From: Acidobacteriota bacterium
GTDB taxonomy: Bacteria; Acidobacteriota; Thermoanaerobaculia; Multivoradales; SZUA-115
Assembly: GCA_003231035.1 (NCBI GenBank)
Contig: QIHU01000045.1
Span: 1 to 23,116, forward strand
Reading direction: 5' to 3'
DNA length: 23,116 nt
The position numbers and the translations under genes were made by a program. The stretch's first letter is position 1, and every line of letters starts with the position of its first letter. The notes beneath the pieces are model-generated. The model saw only the letters and a list, made by a program, of their open reading frames with translations. It was not told where the DNA came from and made no database searches. Shown piece after piece: positions 12,847-21,764 of the stretch.

Positions 12847-14295
12847 TTGGGTGTGCCTGCGTTGAAGCCGCTCTTCTTCACCCTGTTGCTGGCCGCCTGT
12901 GGTTTCCTCGGGAGCACGCCGGTTCCAGCTCAATCGGTGTCCGAGGCTGGAGAGGCAGGTCCCGGAGGGGGGGCGCTGGTGATTTCGCTCTCCGATGCCC
13001 GGGTTTCAGTGGTTCTCGATCCGGGGGCCATCGCGCAATCGCGGGTGAGTCGCTGGGTCGAGGGGGAGAGAGAGCCGGTGGAACTCTCTTCGCGCCACGA
13101 CATGGGGGTGACGACCCTCGAACGGCCGCATGACCTCAGCGGGAGACTCACCGTGGAGCTGATCCTCGGCCCCTCTCAGCCCTTGAGAATCGAGGGTAGC
13201 GAGCTCGAACTGACGGTTGAAGATCGCCGAGCCTTGCCGGCCAAGCTCCCCGATCCACGGCAGTCTCTCGAGGAACCGGCGCTGGAGGTGGCGTTGGTCA
13301 ACTCGAGTGCCCGCTTGATCGCCGTACGCGATGCGTTGCTCATTGGGGACGACAGTGTCCTGCGTTTGGAGGCGACCGGCGGCGCGGTGATTCTCGACCT
13401 GCGCGGAGGTTCGGCTGAGGTGGTTTCGCATCGAGGAAATCTTCGACTCTTGGGCGAGCGGGCGGGGTTCGCGATCGACGACAGTGTGGGGAGTGTCGGT
13501 TTCGATCTGCGCGGCGGCGAACTGGCCCTGCGTGGCAGCTTGGCCCAGGCCACCGGGAAGGCGGAAGATTGCCAGCTCAGCGTTGACGCTCTTGAGGGCT
13601 CCCTGACCCTGGACGCGAACCACGCTACGGTCTTGGTGCGCCGGCTGAGCGAGGGCCGGTTGCTCTTGCGCGGAGAGGGGATGACCGCCACTCTCGAAGA
13701 GGTCGCCGCTCCTCTGGTGGCCCGCTTTCAAGGGGGTACCTTGATTCTTGACGACTACTCCGGCGAGGCCCGAGTGCAGGCCCTCCAAGGGGCCCGGGTC
13801 GAGGCCACTGGGGGCGGCGGCATGCTCTTCTTAACCCTCAAGGAGGAGGCGGTCGCCACCGTCCTCAAGTTTGCCGGTTTCGTCAAGGCGGAGATGACCG
13901 ACGCCAACCTAGATGTCGAAGCGGTCGAAACTCTGGCCGTCACCGCCACCCGTTCGCGCATCGAGGCGCGACGGCTGGGGCAACTCAATCGCGTGCGGAG
14001 TACCGACACCGACCTGGTGCTGGACCTCACCGGCGTGGCCAAGGCCTCGCTCATGAAGTTGGACGGCGAGACGCGGGCCCGGATTGCCCTTTCGAGCCCC
14101 TGCGTGGTGCGCACCTTGAGCGGCGATGGCGAGGTTGGGCTCCCCGGCGAAGCCGCCGAGGTGACGGGCTGTGACCTCGAAGTACCGGAACAGGCTGCGC
14201 TGCGCGTCCACGCCACGCGGCGCTACGGTGGCCAGGCCACCGTGCTCAATGTGGAAGTGGCCGCGGGCGCCCAGTTGAGCGTCGAGGGGAACTGA
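12847..14295 (+). CDS. Secreted protein with repetitive beta-strand pattern, function unknown
   Basis: About 482 residues, not assigned to a family. The N-terminus KPLFFTLLLAACGFLGSTPVPAQS is an export signal. It contains LAAC (C18), which could be a lipobox, while VPA-Q (28/29) would suit ordinary signal peptidase; both are open. The rest is rich in Gly, Leu, Val, Asp and Glu and alternates short strands with Gly turns (GGAVILDL, GSLTLDANHATVLVRR, GGTLILDDYSGEARV, RIEARRLGQL). This looks like a solenoid or beta-helix, similar in style to DUF4097-type or adhesin-like repeats. No catalytic motif is visible. Candidate starts are TTG 12847, GTG 12853 and TTG 12862; an in-frame stop at 12829 excludes earlier ones. 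A GC-rich hairpin follows it. Confidence 0.72.
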   Translation: MGVPALKPLFFTLLLAACGFLGSTPVPAQSVSEAGEAGPGGGALVISLSDARVSVVLDPGAIAQSRVSRWVEGEREPVELSSRHDMGVTTLERPHDLSGRLTVELILGPSQPLRIEGSELELTVEDRRALPAKLPDPRQSLEEPALEVALVNSSARLIAVRDALLIGDDSVLRLEATGGAVILDLRGGSAEVVSHRGNLRLLGERAGFAIDDSVGSVGFDLRGGELALRGSLAQATGKAEDCQLSVDALEGSLTLDANHATVLVRRLSEGRLLLRGEGMTATLEEVAAPLVARFQGGTLILDDYSGEARVQALQGARVEATGGGGMLFLTLKEEAVATVLKFAGFVKAEMTDANLDVEAVETLAVTATRSRIEARRLGQLNRVRSTDTDLVLDLTGVAKASLMKLDGETRARIALSSPCVVRTLSGDGEVGLPGEAAEVTGCDLEVPEQAALRVHATRRYGGQATVLNVEVAAGAQLSVEGN

Positions 14296-14300
14296 GTCCG

Positions 14301-14330
14301 CTGGGACCTCCACTGGGACCTCCACTGGGG
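14301..14330. repeat. 12-bp tandem repeat
   Basis: CTGGGACCTCCA occurs twice in direct succession (14301-14312, 14313-14324), followed by a partial third copy CTGGGG. It lies just after the secreted-protein stop and probably arose by slippage. Confidence 0.65.
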
Positions 14331-14337
14331 CCCCGCC

Positions 14338-14381
14338 TTCTCACCGCTCGCTTGCCGGTAGCAACACCTGAGCGGTGAGAA
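14338..14381. terminator. 12-bp stem-loop between convergent genes
   Basis: TTCTCACCGCTC (14338-14349) pairs perfectly with GAGCGGTGAGAA (14370-14381) with a 20-base loop. It lies between the convergent secreted-protein and receptor genes, so a two-way terminator is likely. There is no long T-run on either side. Confidence 0.55.
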
Positions 14382-14398
14382 AGGAGGTCACTGAGACT

Positions 14399-16819
14399 CT
14401 AGAACTTGACCCGAGTCGAAACGCCGAAGGTCAAGGGCTGGTTGGTCAAGAAGCCGACCCGGGCGGCGGTGCCGCGCTCTTGATCGAGGGCCAGGAAGGC
14501 GACTTCGTCGGTGAGGTTGTTGATGAAAAAGGCCGCGTCCCACTTCTCGTTGAGAAAGCCGAGGCGCAGGTTGAGGATGTCGTAGGAGGGCAGTTCGGGG
14601 TTGAAGGTGAAGTTGTTCGAGGTGAACGGCCCGCCGATATTGTTGGGGGCAAACCCCAGCAGGTTGACCGAACCAAAGCCGGCGGCCTGGTCACCGATCT
14701 GGGTGAAGCGCGAGCCCACATGCTGGTAGGTGCCGACCAGGTAGCCGCCCCACCCACCTTGCATCTCCCAGCGGTAGGTGGCGGCGCCGAAGGCCTGGAA
14801 CTGGGGCACGGTCGGTAGGCGGTTGCCTGATTCGATGCCGGAAACGACGGTGACGTTGCCGGCGGCGTCGGTCGAGGTGAGGGTGGAGCGCAGCTCGGAG
14901 TCGGTATAGCTGGCCGAGACGGCGAAGTCGAAGTGGTGGGTCAGCTGGGCCGCGTACTCGACCTCGAGACCCTGGCTACGGGCCTTGGGGACGTTGAAGA
15001 CCACCCGCGAGGAGCACGAGCCGGCGGTGACGGTGGCTTGCAGGTCGCTGATGTCCATGTAGAAACCGGCGACGTTGAAGGTCCCGCGGCCGCCCATGAC
15101 GGTCGACTTGGCGCCCACTTCGTAGTTCCACAACTCTTCGTCGTCCCAGCCGTCGCGACCGCCGAAGGTGGCCAGATCCTGCGGCGTGCACAGGGGAACG
15201 TTGAGCGGATCGTTGATGCCACCGAGGCGGATTCCCTTGGAGATTTGGGCGTTGAGTTGGGTCTTGTCGTTGACCGCGTAGCTGGCGATCAGTCGCGGTG
15301 CGATGCCGTCGGTGGAGGTGGAGCCGAGGGTGGTTCCCGGAGCGGCGAAAATACCGTCGAAGGTCTGGGTGCGGTCCTCCTCGAAGTCATACCAGCGCAA
15401 GCCGGCGGTCAGGTCGAGGCGGTCGTTGACCGCGTAGGTCACTTCGCCGAAAATGGCGAGCTGATCGAGTTCATAGGCCAAGTCGGAGAAGAAGAGGACA
15501 TCCCGACCCGCACCGAAGGTGCCGGCGGTGGGGATCCCCGAGGCGGCCTCGAAACCACCGACCAAAAGGCTCTGGCCGTAGTCGCGCTCAGTGTTGGAGT
15601 AGAAGATTCCACCCACCCAATCCAAGCGATCCTTGGAGCCGGAAAGGCGTAGTTCCTGGGTCAGGACTTGCGCGGTGGTGGCGTCGTCCAGAGGGGCGTC
15701 GAGGTTGAAGATGTTGGCCGGGAGGCCGATCGAGCCGCCGGTGATGCTGGCGGTGAGCGCGGTGGCGTCACGTACCACCAGGACGTCGCGATCGGTGTAC
15801 GACGTCACCGAGGTGAGGACGACGTTGCCGAAGTCGTAGTTGATGTTGAGGTCGGCGAGGAGGAACTCGTCGCTGAACGGTTCCTCGAACTGGGTGAACT
15901 GCTGGCGCTCGCCCAGATTGACCGCCGGACGGGTGGTGGTGAAGGGGTTACCGAGAATGTTGAAGGCGTCGATACGGTTCCAACCGTCGGAGGTCACCTC
16001 TTGGTAGGTCACTCGCGGGGTGATCGAGAGCCGTTCGTTGGGCTCGAACTTGAAAGCCCAACGCACCCCGATACGTTCGCCGGAGTTGACATCGTTGTTG
16101 ACCCCAAGACCGGGTTGCACGGCGTCAATGTAGCCGCCCGTGCTGGTGTAGTAGGCGGCGACGCGCATCGCTGAGGATTCTCCCAAGGGAACATTGACCG
16201 CCACCTTGGCGTGGCCGCCGGCATCACCGCCGTCGATCGAGCTGATCGAGAACTCACCGAAGGACTCGGAGACGCCTAGCTCCGGCTGGTTGCTGATGTA
16301 GCGCACCGTGCCGGAGAGCGAACCGGCACCGAAGAGAGTGCCCTGGGGGCCGCGCAAGACCTCGACCCGGTTCATGTCAAAGAGGTCGATGTCCGGGGTG
16401 AAGAGGGAGAGCGAGATGACCGACTCGTCGAGGTAGACCCCAACTTGCTCCTTGACTCCTGGCTGGTCGCGCACGATCTGGCCGGCGGAGACGCCGCGCA
16501 TGGCGATCTGACTCTGGCCGGGGCCGAGGTTCTGAATGCTAAAGCCGGCGACGTTCGCCGAGACTCCTTCGAGCGAATCGACTCCCCGTTCGCGCAAGAT
16601 CTCCTCGGTCGGCGCGGCGACCGAGAAGGGAACCTCTTGCAGGCTCTCTTCGCGCTTGCGCGCGGTCACCGTGACGGTCTCGCCAAAAGTTTCCTCCGGT
16701 GCGTCCGCTTGCGATTCGGTGGTGGAATCTTGGGTCTCCTGGGCCAAGGTAGGCAAGGTCCAGAACAGGGTGAACACGAGGGCGCCGCCCAGGGCGATTC
16801 GGGTCGCGAGACGAGTCAT
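14399..16819 (-). CDS. TonB-dependent outer-membrane receptor
   Basis: An 806-residue receptor for energised uptake across the outer membrane. The signal peptide is MTRLATRIALGGALVFTLFW followed by TLPTLAQ (likely cut after A26). The TonB box is near residues 47-54 (ETVTVTAR). The plug domain (about 47-180) includes QSQIAMRGV and RVEVLRGPQGTLFGAGSLSGTVRYI. The rest is alternating beta-barrel strands ending in TRVKF, with the terminal Phe required for outer-membrane assembly. The frame is open to 16849, but the ATG at 16817-16819 has GGAGG seven bases upstream and starts the signal peptide. It lies 96 bases downstream of the 895-residue VWFA gene on the same strand. The substrate cannot be told; no Fur-like site is seen upstream, so iron uptake is not indicated. 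Confidence 0.93.
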   Translation of the reverse strand: MTRLATRIALGGALVFTLFWTLPTLAQETQDSTTESQADAPEETFGETVTVTARKREESLQEVPFSVAAPTEEILRERGVDSLEGVSANVAGFSIQNLGPGQSQIAMRGVSAGQIVRDQPGVKEQVGVYLDESVISLSLFTPDIDLFDMNRVEVLRGPQGTLFGAGSLSGTVRYISNQPELGVSESFGEFSISSIDGGDAGGHAKVAVNVPLGESSAMRVAAYYTSTGGYIDAVQPGLGVNNDVNSGERIGVRWAFKFEPNERLSITPRVTYQEVTSDGWNRIDAFNILGNPFTTTRPAVNLGERQQFTQFEEPFSDEFLLADLNINYDFGNVVLTSVTSYTDRDVLVVRDATALTASITGGSIGLPANIFNLDAPLDDATTAQVLTQELRLSGSKDRLDWVGGIFYSNTERDYGQSLLVGGFEAASGIPTAGTFGAGRDVLFFSDLAYELDQLAIFGEVTYAVNDRLDLTAGLRWYDFEEDRTQTFDGIFAAPGTTLGSTSTDGIAPRLIASYAVNDKTQLNAQISKGIRLGGINDPLNVPLCTPQDLATFGGRDGWDDEELWNYEVGAKSTVMGGRGTFNVAGFYMDISDLQATVTAGSCSSRVVFNVPKARSQGLEVEYAAQLTHHFDFAVSASYTDSELRSTLTSTDAAGNVTVVSGIESGNRLPTVPQFQAFGAATYRWEMQGGWGGYLVGTYQHVGSRFTQIGDQAAGFGSVNLLGFAPNNIGGPFTSNNFTFNPELPSYDILNLRLGFLNEKWDAAFFINNLTDEVAFLALDQERGTAARVGFLTNQPLTFGVSTRVKF

Positions 16820-16876
16820 GGCAAACCTCCAAGAATTGAGTTTCACCATCCTGGTTGAAGGTCGTGGGGCAGGTCA

Positions 16877-16892
16877 AGAGGCGGGAGCCTCT
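16877..16892. other. Hairpin between the VWFA and receptor genes
   Basis: AGAGGC pairs with GCCTCT around GGGA. It lies in the 96-bp gap between two same-strand genes and could be an attenuating or processing hairpin; no T-run is present. Confidence 0.35.
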
Positions 16893-16915
16893 CAATCCCT
16901 CAAGATTGATCGATC

Positions 16916-19603
16916 TCAGCGTTCAGACTGCCCCGGGCCGTAGCCCGAGAGGGTGCGGACCGAACTGCCCTTGCGGGCTACTTCGATGTCGATGCCAGCG
17001 GTGGGGTCGGCCCGCGCTTCGTTGCTGTAATAGGTCAGTAGGTAGTAGCTGCGCAGTTCGTTTTCAATGCGCTTGTAAACCGGCTCGAGATCGGCATCGA
17101 TGGGCACGTAATAGACCCTGCCGGCGCCGGTCGCGGCGAGCCGGTCGAGGCGTGAGGTAAAGGAGCGGGTACGGAAGTCCTTGCCTTCGGTGCGGGCCGC
17201 CTCGTTGTTCATCACGATCAGGTAGATCGGCACCCCGGAGCGTTGGGCGGCGCCCAGACACTCGCGGTAGCGCGCATTGCCGTCGTCGTCGGCACCGTCT
17301 AGGAAGACCACCAACGCCTTCTTGCCCTTCTGGGGTTCCAGCTGTTGGAGCGAGAGGATAATCGCCGACCACAAGGGGGTTCCGCCCTCGGCTTCCAGAT
17401 CGCGCAACCGTCGATCGATTCGGTCGAGGTCGTCCGTGGTCGCCTCGACGAGGCGTGGCTGGGGTCCGAAAGCGACCAGGAAGGCACGGTCGCGGCGCGG
17501 GGTCAAGCCGCGGACCAGCCTTTTGGCCGCTCTGGCCACCGCCGGCAACTTGTAGAACATGCTCGACGACGAGTCGATGGCCAGGCCGAGAGTCACCGGC
17601 AGGTCGATGGCGTCGATCACCGAGTTGATCGGCTGTTCGACGCCGGCTTGGCGCAGGATGAACTCTTCGCGGGTCAGGCCGCGAATCGGCGCCCCGCTCT
17701 TGCCGGTGACGCTGATGTAGAGTTCGGTGAGACGAACCTGAACCGTGTCCAGGAAGCGGCCGTCGGCGTCGCGACGGATGGTGTCGGTGGGGGTGGTGGT
17801 GGTCGCCAAGAGGACGGGCGCGGGGGATTCCTTCGGGGTGGATTCGGTGTTCGTGAAGCTCGGTGCGCCGAAGCTCAGCGAGACCATGTCGCCGCCGTGT
17901 AGCCGCCCATCCAAGGTCTCGATCACCAGGGCCGCGCGCTCGATGTCGACGGGAAGCTCGAGAGCTGCTGAGTGTTCCCAGATCTCGCCGGTGGAGAGAT
18001 CCTGTCCGGAGACCCAGATCTGGCGCACCACCTTGCCGCCGTCTCTCGTTTCCGCGCTCAGAGTGAGGCGCAGGTCGGTCCGCGCCCAGGGGTGCGCCGG
18101 ATCCCGCGGCAGGTTGGTGAGGTCTAGCTGGGTGCGCAGCTGGGCGACCACGGTGGCTCGCCGTTCCGGCGGACCGGTGGCTTTGGGCAAATTCACCTGT
18201 GCCAGCAGGTCGAGCCGGCCTTGCGAGAGACCCGAATCGAGCAGGCGGCGCACGCGGGCGGCTCCCAGTTCGTCGGCGGTGCCGGTGGCGATCCACGCGG
18301 GGGCCTGAATGACGCGGCGATCTTCGTCTGAGGCCAGACCCACCTCGATTGCTCGCACGGAACCCAGCCGCGGTGGCTGGGGAGGCGAGGCTGCGGCCGC
18401 GGGGCCGAGAACGAGGCGAATACGTCCGGCCAGGCGGGCGACGAGGGCGGGGATCTCCTCGCCGCTCACCACGGGCTGGCCGCCACTCTGGCGCGAGAAC
18501 TGGCGTAGCAACTCGGTCGAGGGGGTCAGAGCCAAGTGTCTCAAGGCGGCGCGGTCGGCCCGGGCTTCGTCGTCGTTCGCTCCCTCCGGGTTCTTGCCGG
18601 CCCGGCGTTGTTGGCGCCTCTTACGCAGAATGGACAGCAGATCGACCGCGTCGGCCCGTTCGACGGCACCGGCTTGCGTCCGCCAACGATCGAATTCCGA
18701 GCCCGTTTGCTCTTCCTCCTCAGGGCCGCCGATGGCTAAGGGGAGGGCGATCCAGCCGCTGGTCGCCAAGAATCGGGCGAGGCCGTCCACCGGCGCTTCC
18801 GCCGCGCGGCCCGAGGTACCGGTGGAGCCACCTCCAACCCCGCGCGAGTAGGCTGCGGGGCCCGGTGCACCCAGGGCGGCGAAAAACTCATCGCGCGGCA
18901 GGGCCAGCGCTCCCGCGCAGAGCCACAGGGCTCGGGGTGGAGCCGAATCGCCCTCCCCATGGTCGGCCAGCCAGGTCGTCAGTCGGTCGGTCTGGCGCTG
19001 CATGAGGTCGATTTCGCTCTTGCGGGCTTGCGTCAGGAGAGCCGCCGGGTGGTTTGAGGAGTGCAACAATTCGCGCCGCCCCCTGCCGATCTCATCGCGC
19101 CCCCCGGCCTCGAGCGCCAAGCGCGCCAAGACCTGGGCCAGCAGAGCGCTATCGCGGGTGGCGGGTAGGAGTAGACGGGGCTCGGGGTCGGCGGCGACCA
19201 CTTCCACCGTGCCCAGCGCGGTGAGCGTTTCGGCGTGGTCCGCCAGTGCGTCGGCCGCCCGGCGTAGGGTGGAGCGATCGCTCAGCAGCTGATCGAAATA
19301 GAGCACCTGTCTCCACGGGGTCTCACCCTCGACGAAGGGATCGACCCGTCTCACCGGCAGCACAGTGTCGCCTTCCAAGACACGGAAGTCGTCGGCGCTG
19401 AGCCCCTCCACGGGACGCCCGCGCGCGTCGGAGATCCCGACCCAAAGCTGTTGCTGATCGCTTTCGGCGGCCCGCCCCTCGGCGGCCCGGTTTTCGGCGG
19501 CCTGGGCGGGAGGCGTTGTGAAATGAAAGGCGACCGCCACCAGGGCGAGAAGGAAAACCCACGAAGTTGGATGGCGCGAGCGGTGAGAGGCGATGAGAGT
19601 CAA
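16916..19603 (-). CDS. Secreted VWFA-domain protein (VWFA-related Acidobacterial type), 895 aa
   Basis: An exported protein with a signal peptide around residues 13-35 (WVFLLALVAVAF, then PPAQA-A). The N-terminal part (about 45-350) starts like the family, QLWVGISDARGRPVEGLSADDFRVLEG, and then reads VLYFDQLLSD where a VWFA domain would have its metal site, so this looks like a degenerate first copy. The C-terminal part (about 621-895) repeats the layout, LYISVTGKSGAPIRGLTREEF, followed by an intact MIDAS: DSSSSM (D677), a threonine in GGTPLWSAI and FLDGADDDG. It closes with ELRSYYLLTYYS, the family's ending. A role in metal-dependent protein binding at the surface is likely; the partner is unknown. 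The frame is open to 19783, but the TTG at 19601-19603 with AGGA about eight bases before it gives the best signal peptide. Confidence 0.83.
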   Translation of the reverse strand: MTLIASHRSRHPTSWVFLLALVAVAFHFTTPPAQAAENRAAEGRAAESDQQQLWVGISDARGRPVEGLSADDFRVLEGDTVLPVRRVDPFVEGETPWRQVLYFDQLLSDRSTLRRAADALADHAETLTALGTVEVVAADPEPRLLLPATRDSALLAQVLARLALEAGGRDEIGRGRRELLHSSNHPAALLTQARKSEIDLMQRQTDRLTTWLADHGEGDSAPPRALWLCAGALALPRDEFFAALGAPGPAAYSRGVGGGSTGTSGRAAEAPVDGLARFLATSGWIALPLAIGGPEEEEQTGSEFDRWRTQAGAVERADAVDLLSILRKRRQQRRAGKNPEGANDDEARADRAALRHLALTPSTELLRQFSRQSGGQPVVSGEEIPALVARLAGRIRLVLGPAAAASPPQPPRLGSVRAIEVGLASDEDRRVIQAPAWIATGTADELGAARVRRLLDSGLSQGRLDLLAQVNLPKATGPPERRATVVAQLRTQLDLTNLPRDPAHPWARTDLRLTLSAETRDGGKVVRQIWVSGQDLSTGEIWEHSAALELPVDIERAALVIETLDGRLHGGDMVSLSFGAPSFTNTESTPKESPAPVLLATTTTPTDTIRRDADGRFLDTVQVRLTELYISVTGKSGAPIRGLTREEFILRQAGVEQPINSVIDAIDLPVTLGLAIDSSSSMFYKLPAVARAAKRLVRGLTPRRDRAFLVAFGPQPRLVEATTDDLDRIDRRLRDLEAEGGTPLWSAIILSLQQLEPQKGKKALVVFLDGADDDGNARYRECLGAAQRSGVPIYLIVMNNEAARTEGKDFRTRSFTSRLDRLAATGAGRVYYVPIDADLEPVYKRIENELRSYYLLTYYSNEARADPTAGIDIEVARKGSSVRTLSGYGPGQSER

Positions 19604-19769
19604 AACGGCATCCTGAGAGGTGGTGGAGGTGACAGGAAGCACCAATCTTACTAGGAGGGTGCTGAAGAGCGGTGTGCGCAGCGGTTTGCCACCGTGGTCT
19701 GGGTGGAGTCCGAGGGTAGTAGGGGGAGTGGATTTCTTCGCGGTAGCATGATCCTCGCACAACCCTTGC

Positions 19770-21764
19770 ATGAACCGGTCCACCTCGATGAATCATCCAA
19801 CCGTTCTCTCATCTCGAATCTTCCCTGTTGCCTTGCTGGTTGGGGCACTGTGGGTGGCACCTCCCCTGGCGGCGCAGCTGGCGCCGGAGGCGTTGGATGA
19901 GTTGGCCCTTTCGCGAGCCGAGGAACTCTTCGGCGGTGGCGCGGCGGGTGAGCTGTCGGTCGAGGCGGCCTTTGTGCTGTGGCACGTGGCGCAAGGTGGT
20001 GTCGGTGGCACCCTTCAACTGCTCGTGGAGGCTCCTCCGGGCGGCTTCGACGGGCAGGGCACCCCGGTCAGCACGGGAGGACTGCGTCTCTCAGTGGTGG
20101 TCGAAGGGGGCGACGCGCCGGTTCGGATCGGCCATCGGCGGGTGTCGTCAAGAGATCTCTCCGGCCGGCGAGGCTGGCTTTATGAGACCCCGCTCGCCGT
20201 GGACGAGGAGGCGCGCGAACTGGTGATCGTGGTCGAAGAGGTGGCCACCGGTCGCTGGGGGGCGGCGGTGGTGGAGATGGTCGAGGAGCCGTTCGAGCTG
20301 CCGGAAGATGGCATCGCCCGGACCCAGACGGCGGCCACTTGGTCCCTGCGCACGTCTTCTCACCCTCCAGCGAGCGGCAAGCCGGTCGTGGTCGGCGGCG
20401 GCGAGACGAGGGCGGCCGCTACCTCGTCGGCGGTGCGGATCCTACCGCCCGATAGGCGCCGACGGTCAGGACCCACCCAGATCGAGACCCTGGTGAGCGA
20501 TTCGCGGATCACCAAAGTGGAGATCTACCTCGGCGACGAACTCATCGCGGCACCCGAGAAACCTCCTTTCGACGCCACCGTTCACCTCGCCGGTCCTGGC
20601 CATGAACAGATCGTGCGGGCGGTGGCCTACAGCGGTCATCGGCGACTTGGAGAAGACTCGATCCGGCTCAATCGACCGCCGCGACGACGGTTTCGGGTGC
20701 GCATTCAGGAACTTTCGGGAGATCCGGCCAGCGGGGCCTTGCAGGTGGGCGTTGAGGTTACGGTGCCGCAAGGTGGCGCGGTGGAGAAGGTGGAGTACTG
20801 GTTCAACGATCGGCTGGTGGTGACTCGGGACGGCGAGCCCTCGGTGGTGCGCGTCGAGACCCCGGATGCCGGTCCCGACGATTTCATCCGCGTCGTCGGC
20901 TACCTGCGCGATGGGCGCGGTTTGGAGGATGTCGCCCTGCTGAGTGCACGGGGAATCTCCGAGGAGGTGGATGTCACCTTGGTCGAACTGTTCGTCTTCG
21001 CCACCGACCGCGGCGGCAGGCCGGTTCGCGACCTGGAGAAGAATGATTTTACCGTTCGCTGGAACGGCAAAGCCCAGAAACTCGAACGGGTGGCCTTTGC
21101 CACCGAGGTCCCCTTGGTGCTCGGCTTGGTGGTCGATACCTCGGGCAGCATGGAGCTGATGATGGAGGAGACCAAACGGGCCGCCTCCGGCTTCTTGCAG
21201 GACACGGTCACCGAGATCGATCAAGCCTTCGTGGTCGATTTCGACACCCTGCCGCGGCTGCGTCAGGGCATCACCGGCGACCTGATGCAGCTCTATGGCG
21301 CCTTTCGCGCCATGGTGCCCAGCGGCTACACGGCGCTCTATGACGCCATTCTCTTTGCCCTCGCCGAGTTCGAGGAGGGAGGGCGTCGTCGCGCCCTCGT
21401 GCTGCTCACCGACGGCGATGACTACAAGAGCCGCTTTGGGGTCAACCGCTGTATTCGTGCCGCTCGGTCCTTGGGTGTGCCGGTTTACATCATCGGTCTC
21501 GGCGATCCTTCGGGGCTGCGCGGCTTCACCCGACTCGGGCTAGAAGGGGTCACGGAGAAGACCGGCGGCCGGCTCTATTTTGTGCAAGAGGTCAGCGCCC
21601 TGGCTGGAATCTACGCCGAGATCAACGAAGAGCTGCGCAGCCAGTATCTGGTCACCTTCTACGCCGACCCCACGGCCGCCGAGGTGAGGCGCGAGGATCT
21701 GCAAGTCAAGGTCGGTCGACGCGGAGTCAAAGCCCGAGCGGTGGTCAGTCCTGGTGGCCAATAG
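19770..21764 (+). CDS. Secreted VWFA-domain protein (VWFA-related Acidobacterial type), 664 aa
   Basis: An exported protein, signal peptide FPVALLVGALWVAPPLAAQ with a likely cut after AAA/Q-type small residues. The unassigned N-terminal part is followed by two Ig-like modules: KVEIYLGDELIAAPEKPPFDATV (about 250-300) and KVEYWFNDRLVV (about 340-395). The VWFA domain runs from about 400 to the end, beginning VTLVELFVFATDRGGRPVRDLEKNDF, with complete MIDAS residues DTSGSM (D456), the Thr of SGYTALYDAI and LTDGDD. It ends with EELRSQYLVTFYAD, parallel to the 895-residue neighbour. Starts at ATG 19770 and ATG 19788 are both possible; the second gives a tidier signal peptide, and neither has a clear ribosome-binding site. 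It is divergent from the other VWFA gene (166-bp gap), and its last 20 bases overlap the kinase gene tail-to-tail. Confidence 0.87.
   Translation: MNRSTSMNHPTVLSSRIFPVALLVGALWVAPPLAAQLAPEALDELALSRAEELFGGGAAGELSVEAAFVLWHVAQGGVGGTLQLLVEAPPGGFDGQGTPVSTGGLRLSVVVEGGDAPVRIGHRRVSSRDLSGRRGWLYETPLAVDEEARELVIVVEEVATGRWGAAVVEMVEEPFELPEDGIARTQTAATWSLRTSSHPPASGKPVVVGGGETRAAATSSAVRILPPDRRRRSGPTQIETLVSDSRITKVEIYLGDELIAAPEKPPFDATVHLAGPGHEQIVRAVAYSGHRRLGEDSIRLNRPPRRRFRVRIQELSGDPASGALQVGVEVTVPQGGAVEKVEYWFNDRLVVTRDGEPSVVRVETPDAGPDDFIRVVGYLRDGRGLEDVALLSARGISEEVDVTLVELFVFATDRGGRPVRDLEKNDFTVRWNGKAQKLERVAFATEVPLVLGLVVDTSGSMELMMEETKRAASGFLQDTVTEIDQAFVVDFDTLPRLRQGITGDLMQLYGAFRAMVPSGYTALYDAILFALAEFEEGGRRRALVLLTDGDDYKSRFGVNRCIRAARSLGVPVYIIGLGDPSGLRGFTRLGLEGVTEKTGGRLYFVQEVSALAGIYAEINEELRSQYLVTFYADPTAAEVRREDLQVKVGRRGVKARAVVSPGGQ

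Noticed and set aside
13006..13788. 260-residue minus-strand frame opposite the secreted repeat protein
   Set aside because: No start context, signal or motif; the plus-strand frame has a signal peptide and coherent repeats.
17064..18296. 410-residue minus-strand open frame inside the 895-aa VWFA gene
   Set aside because: Arg/His/Pro-rich translation in an alternative frame of a real gene with intact domain motifs.
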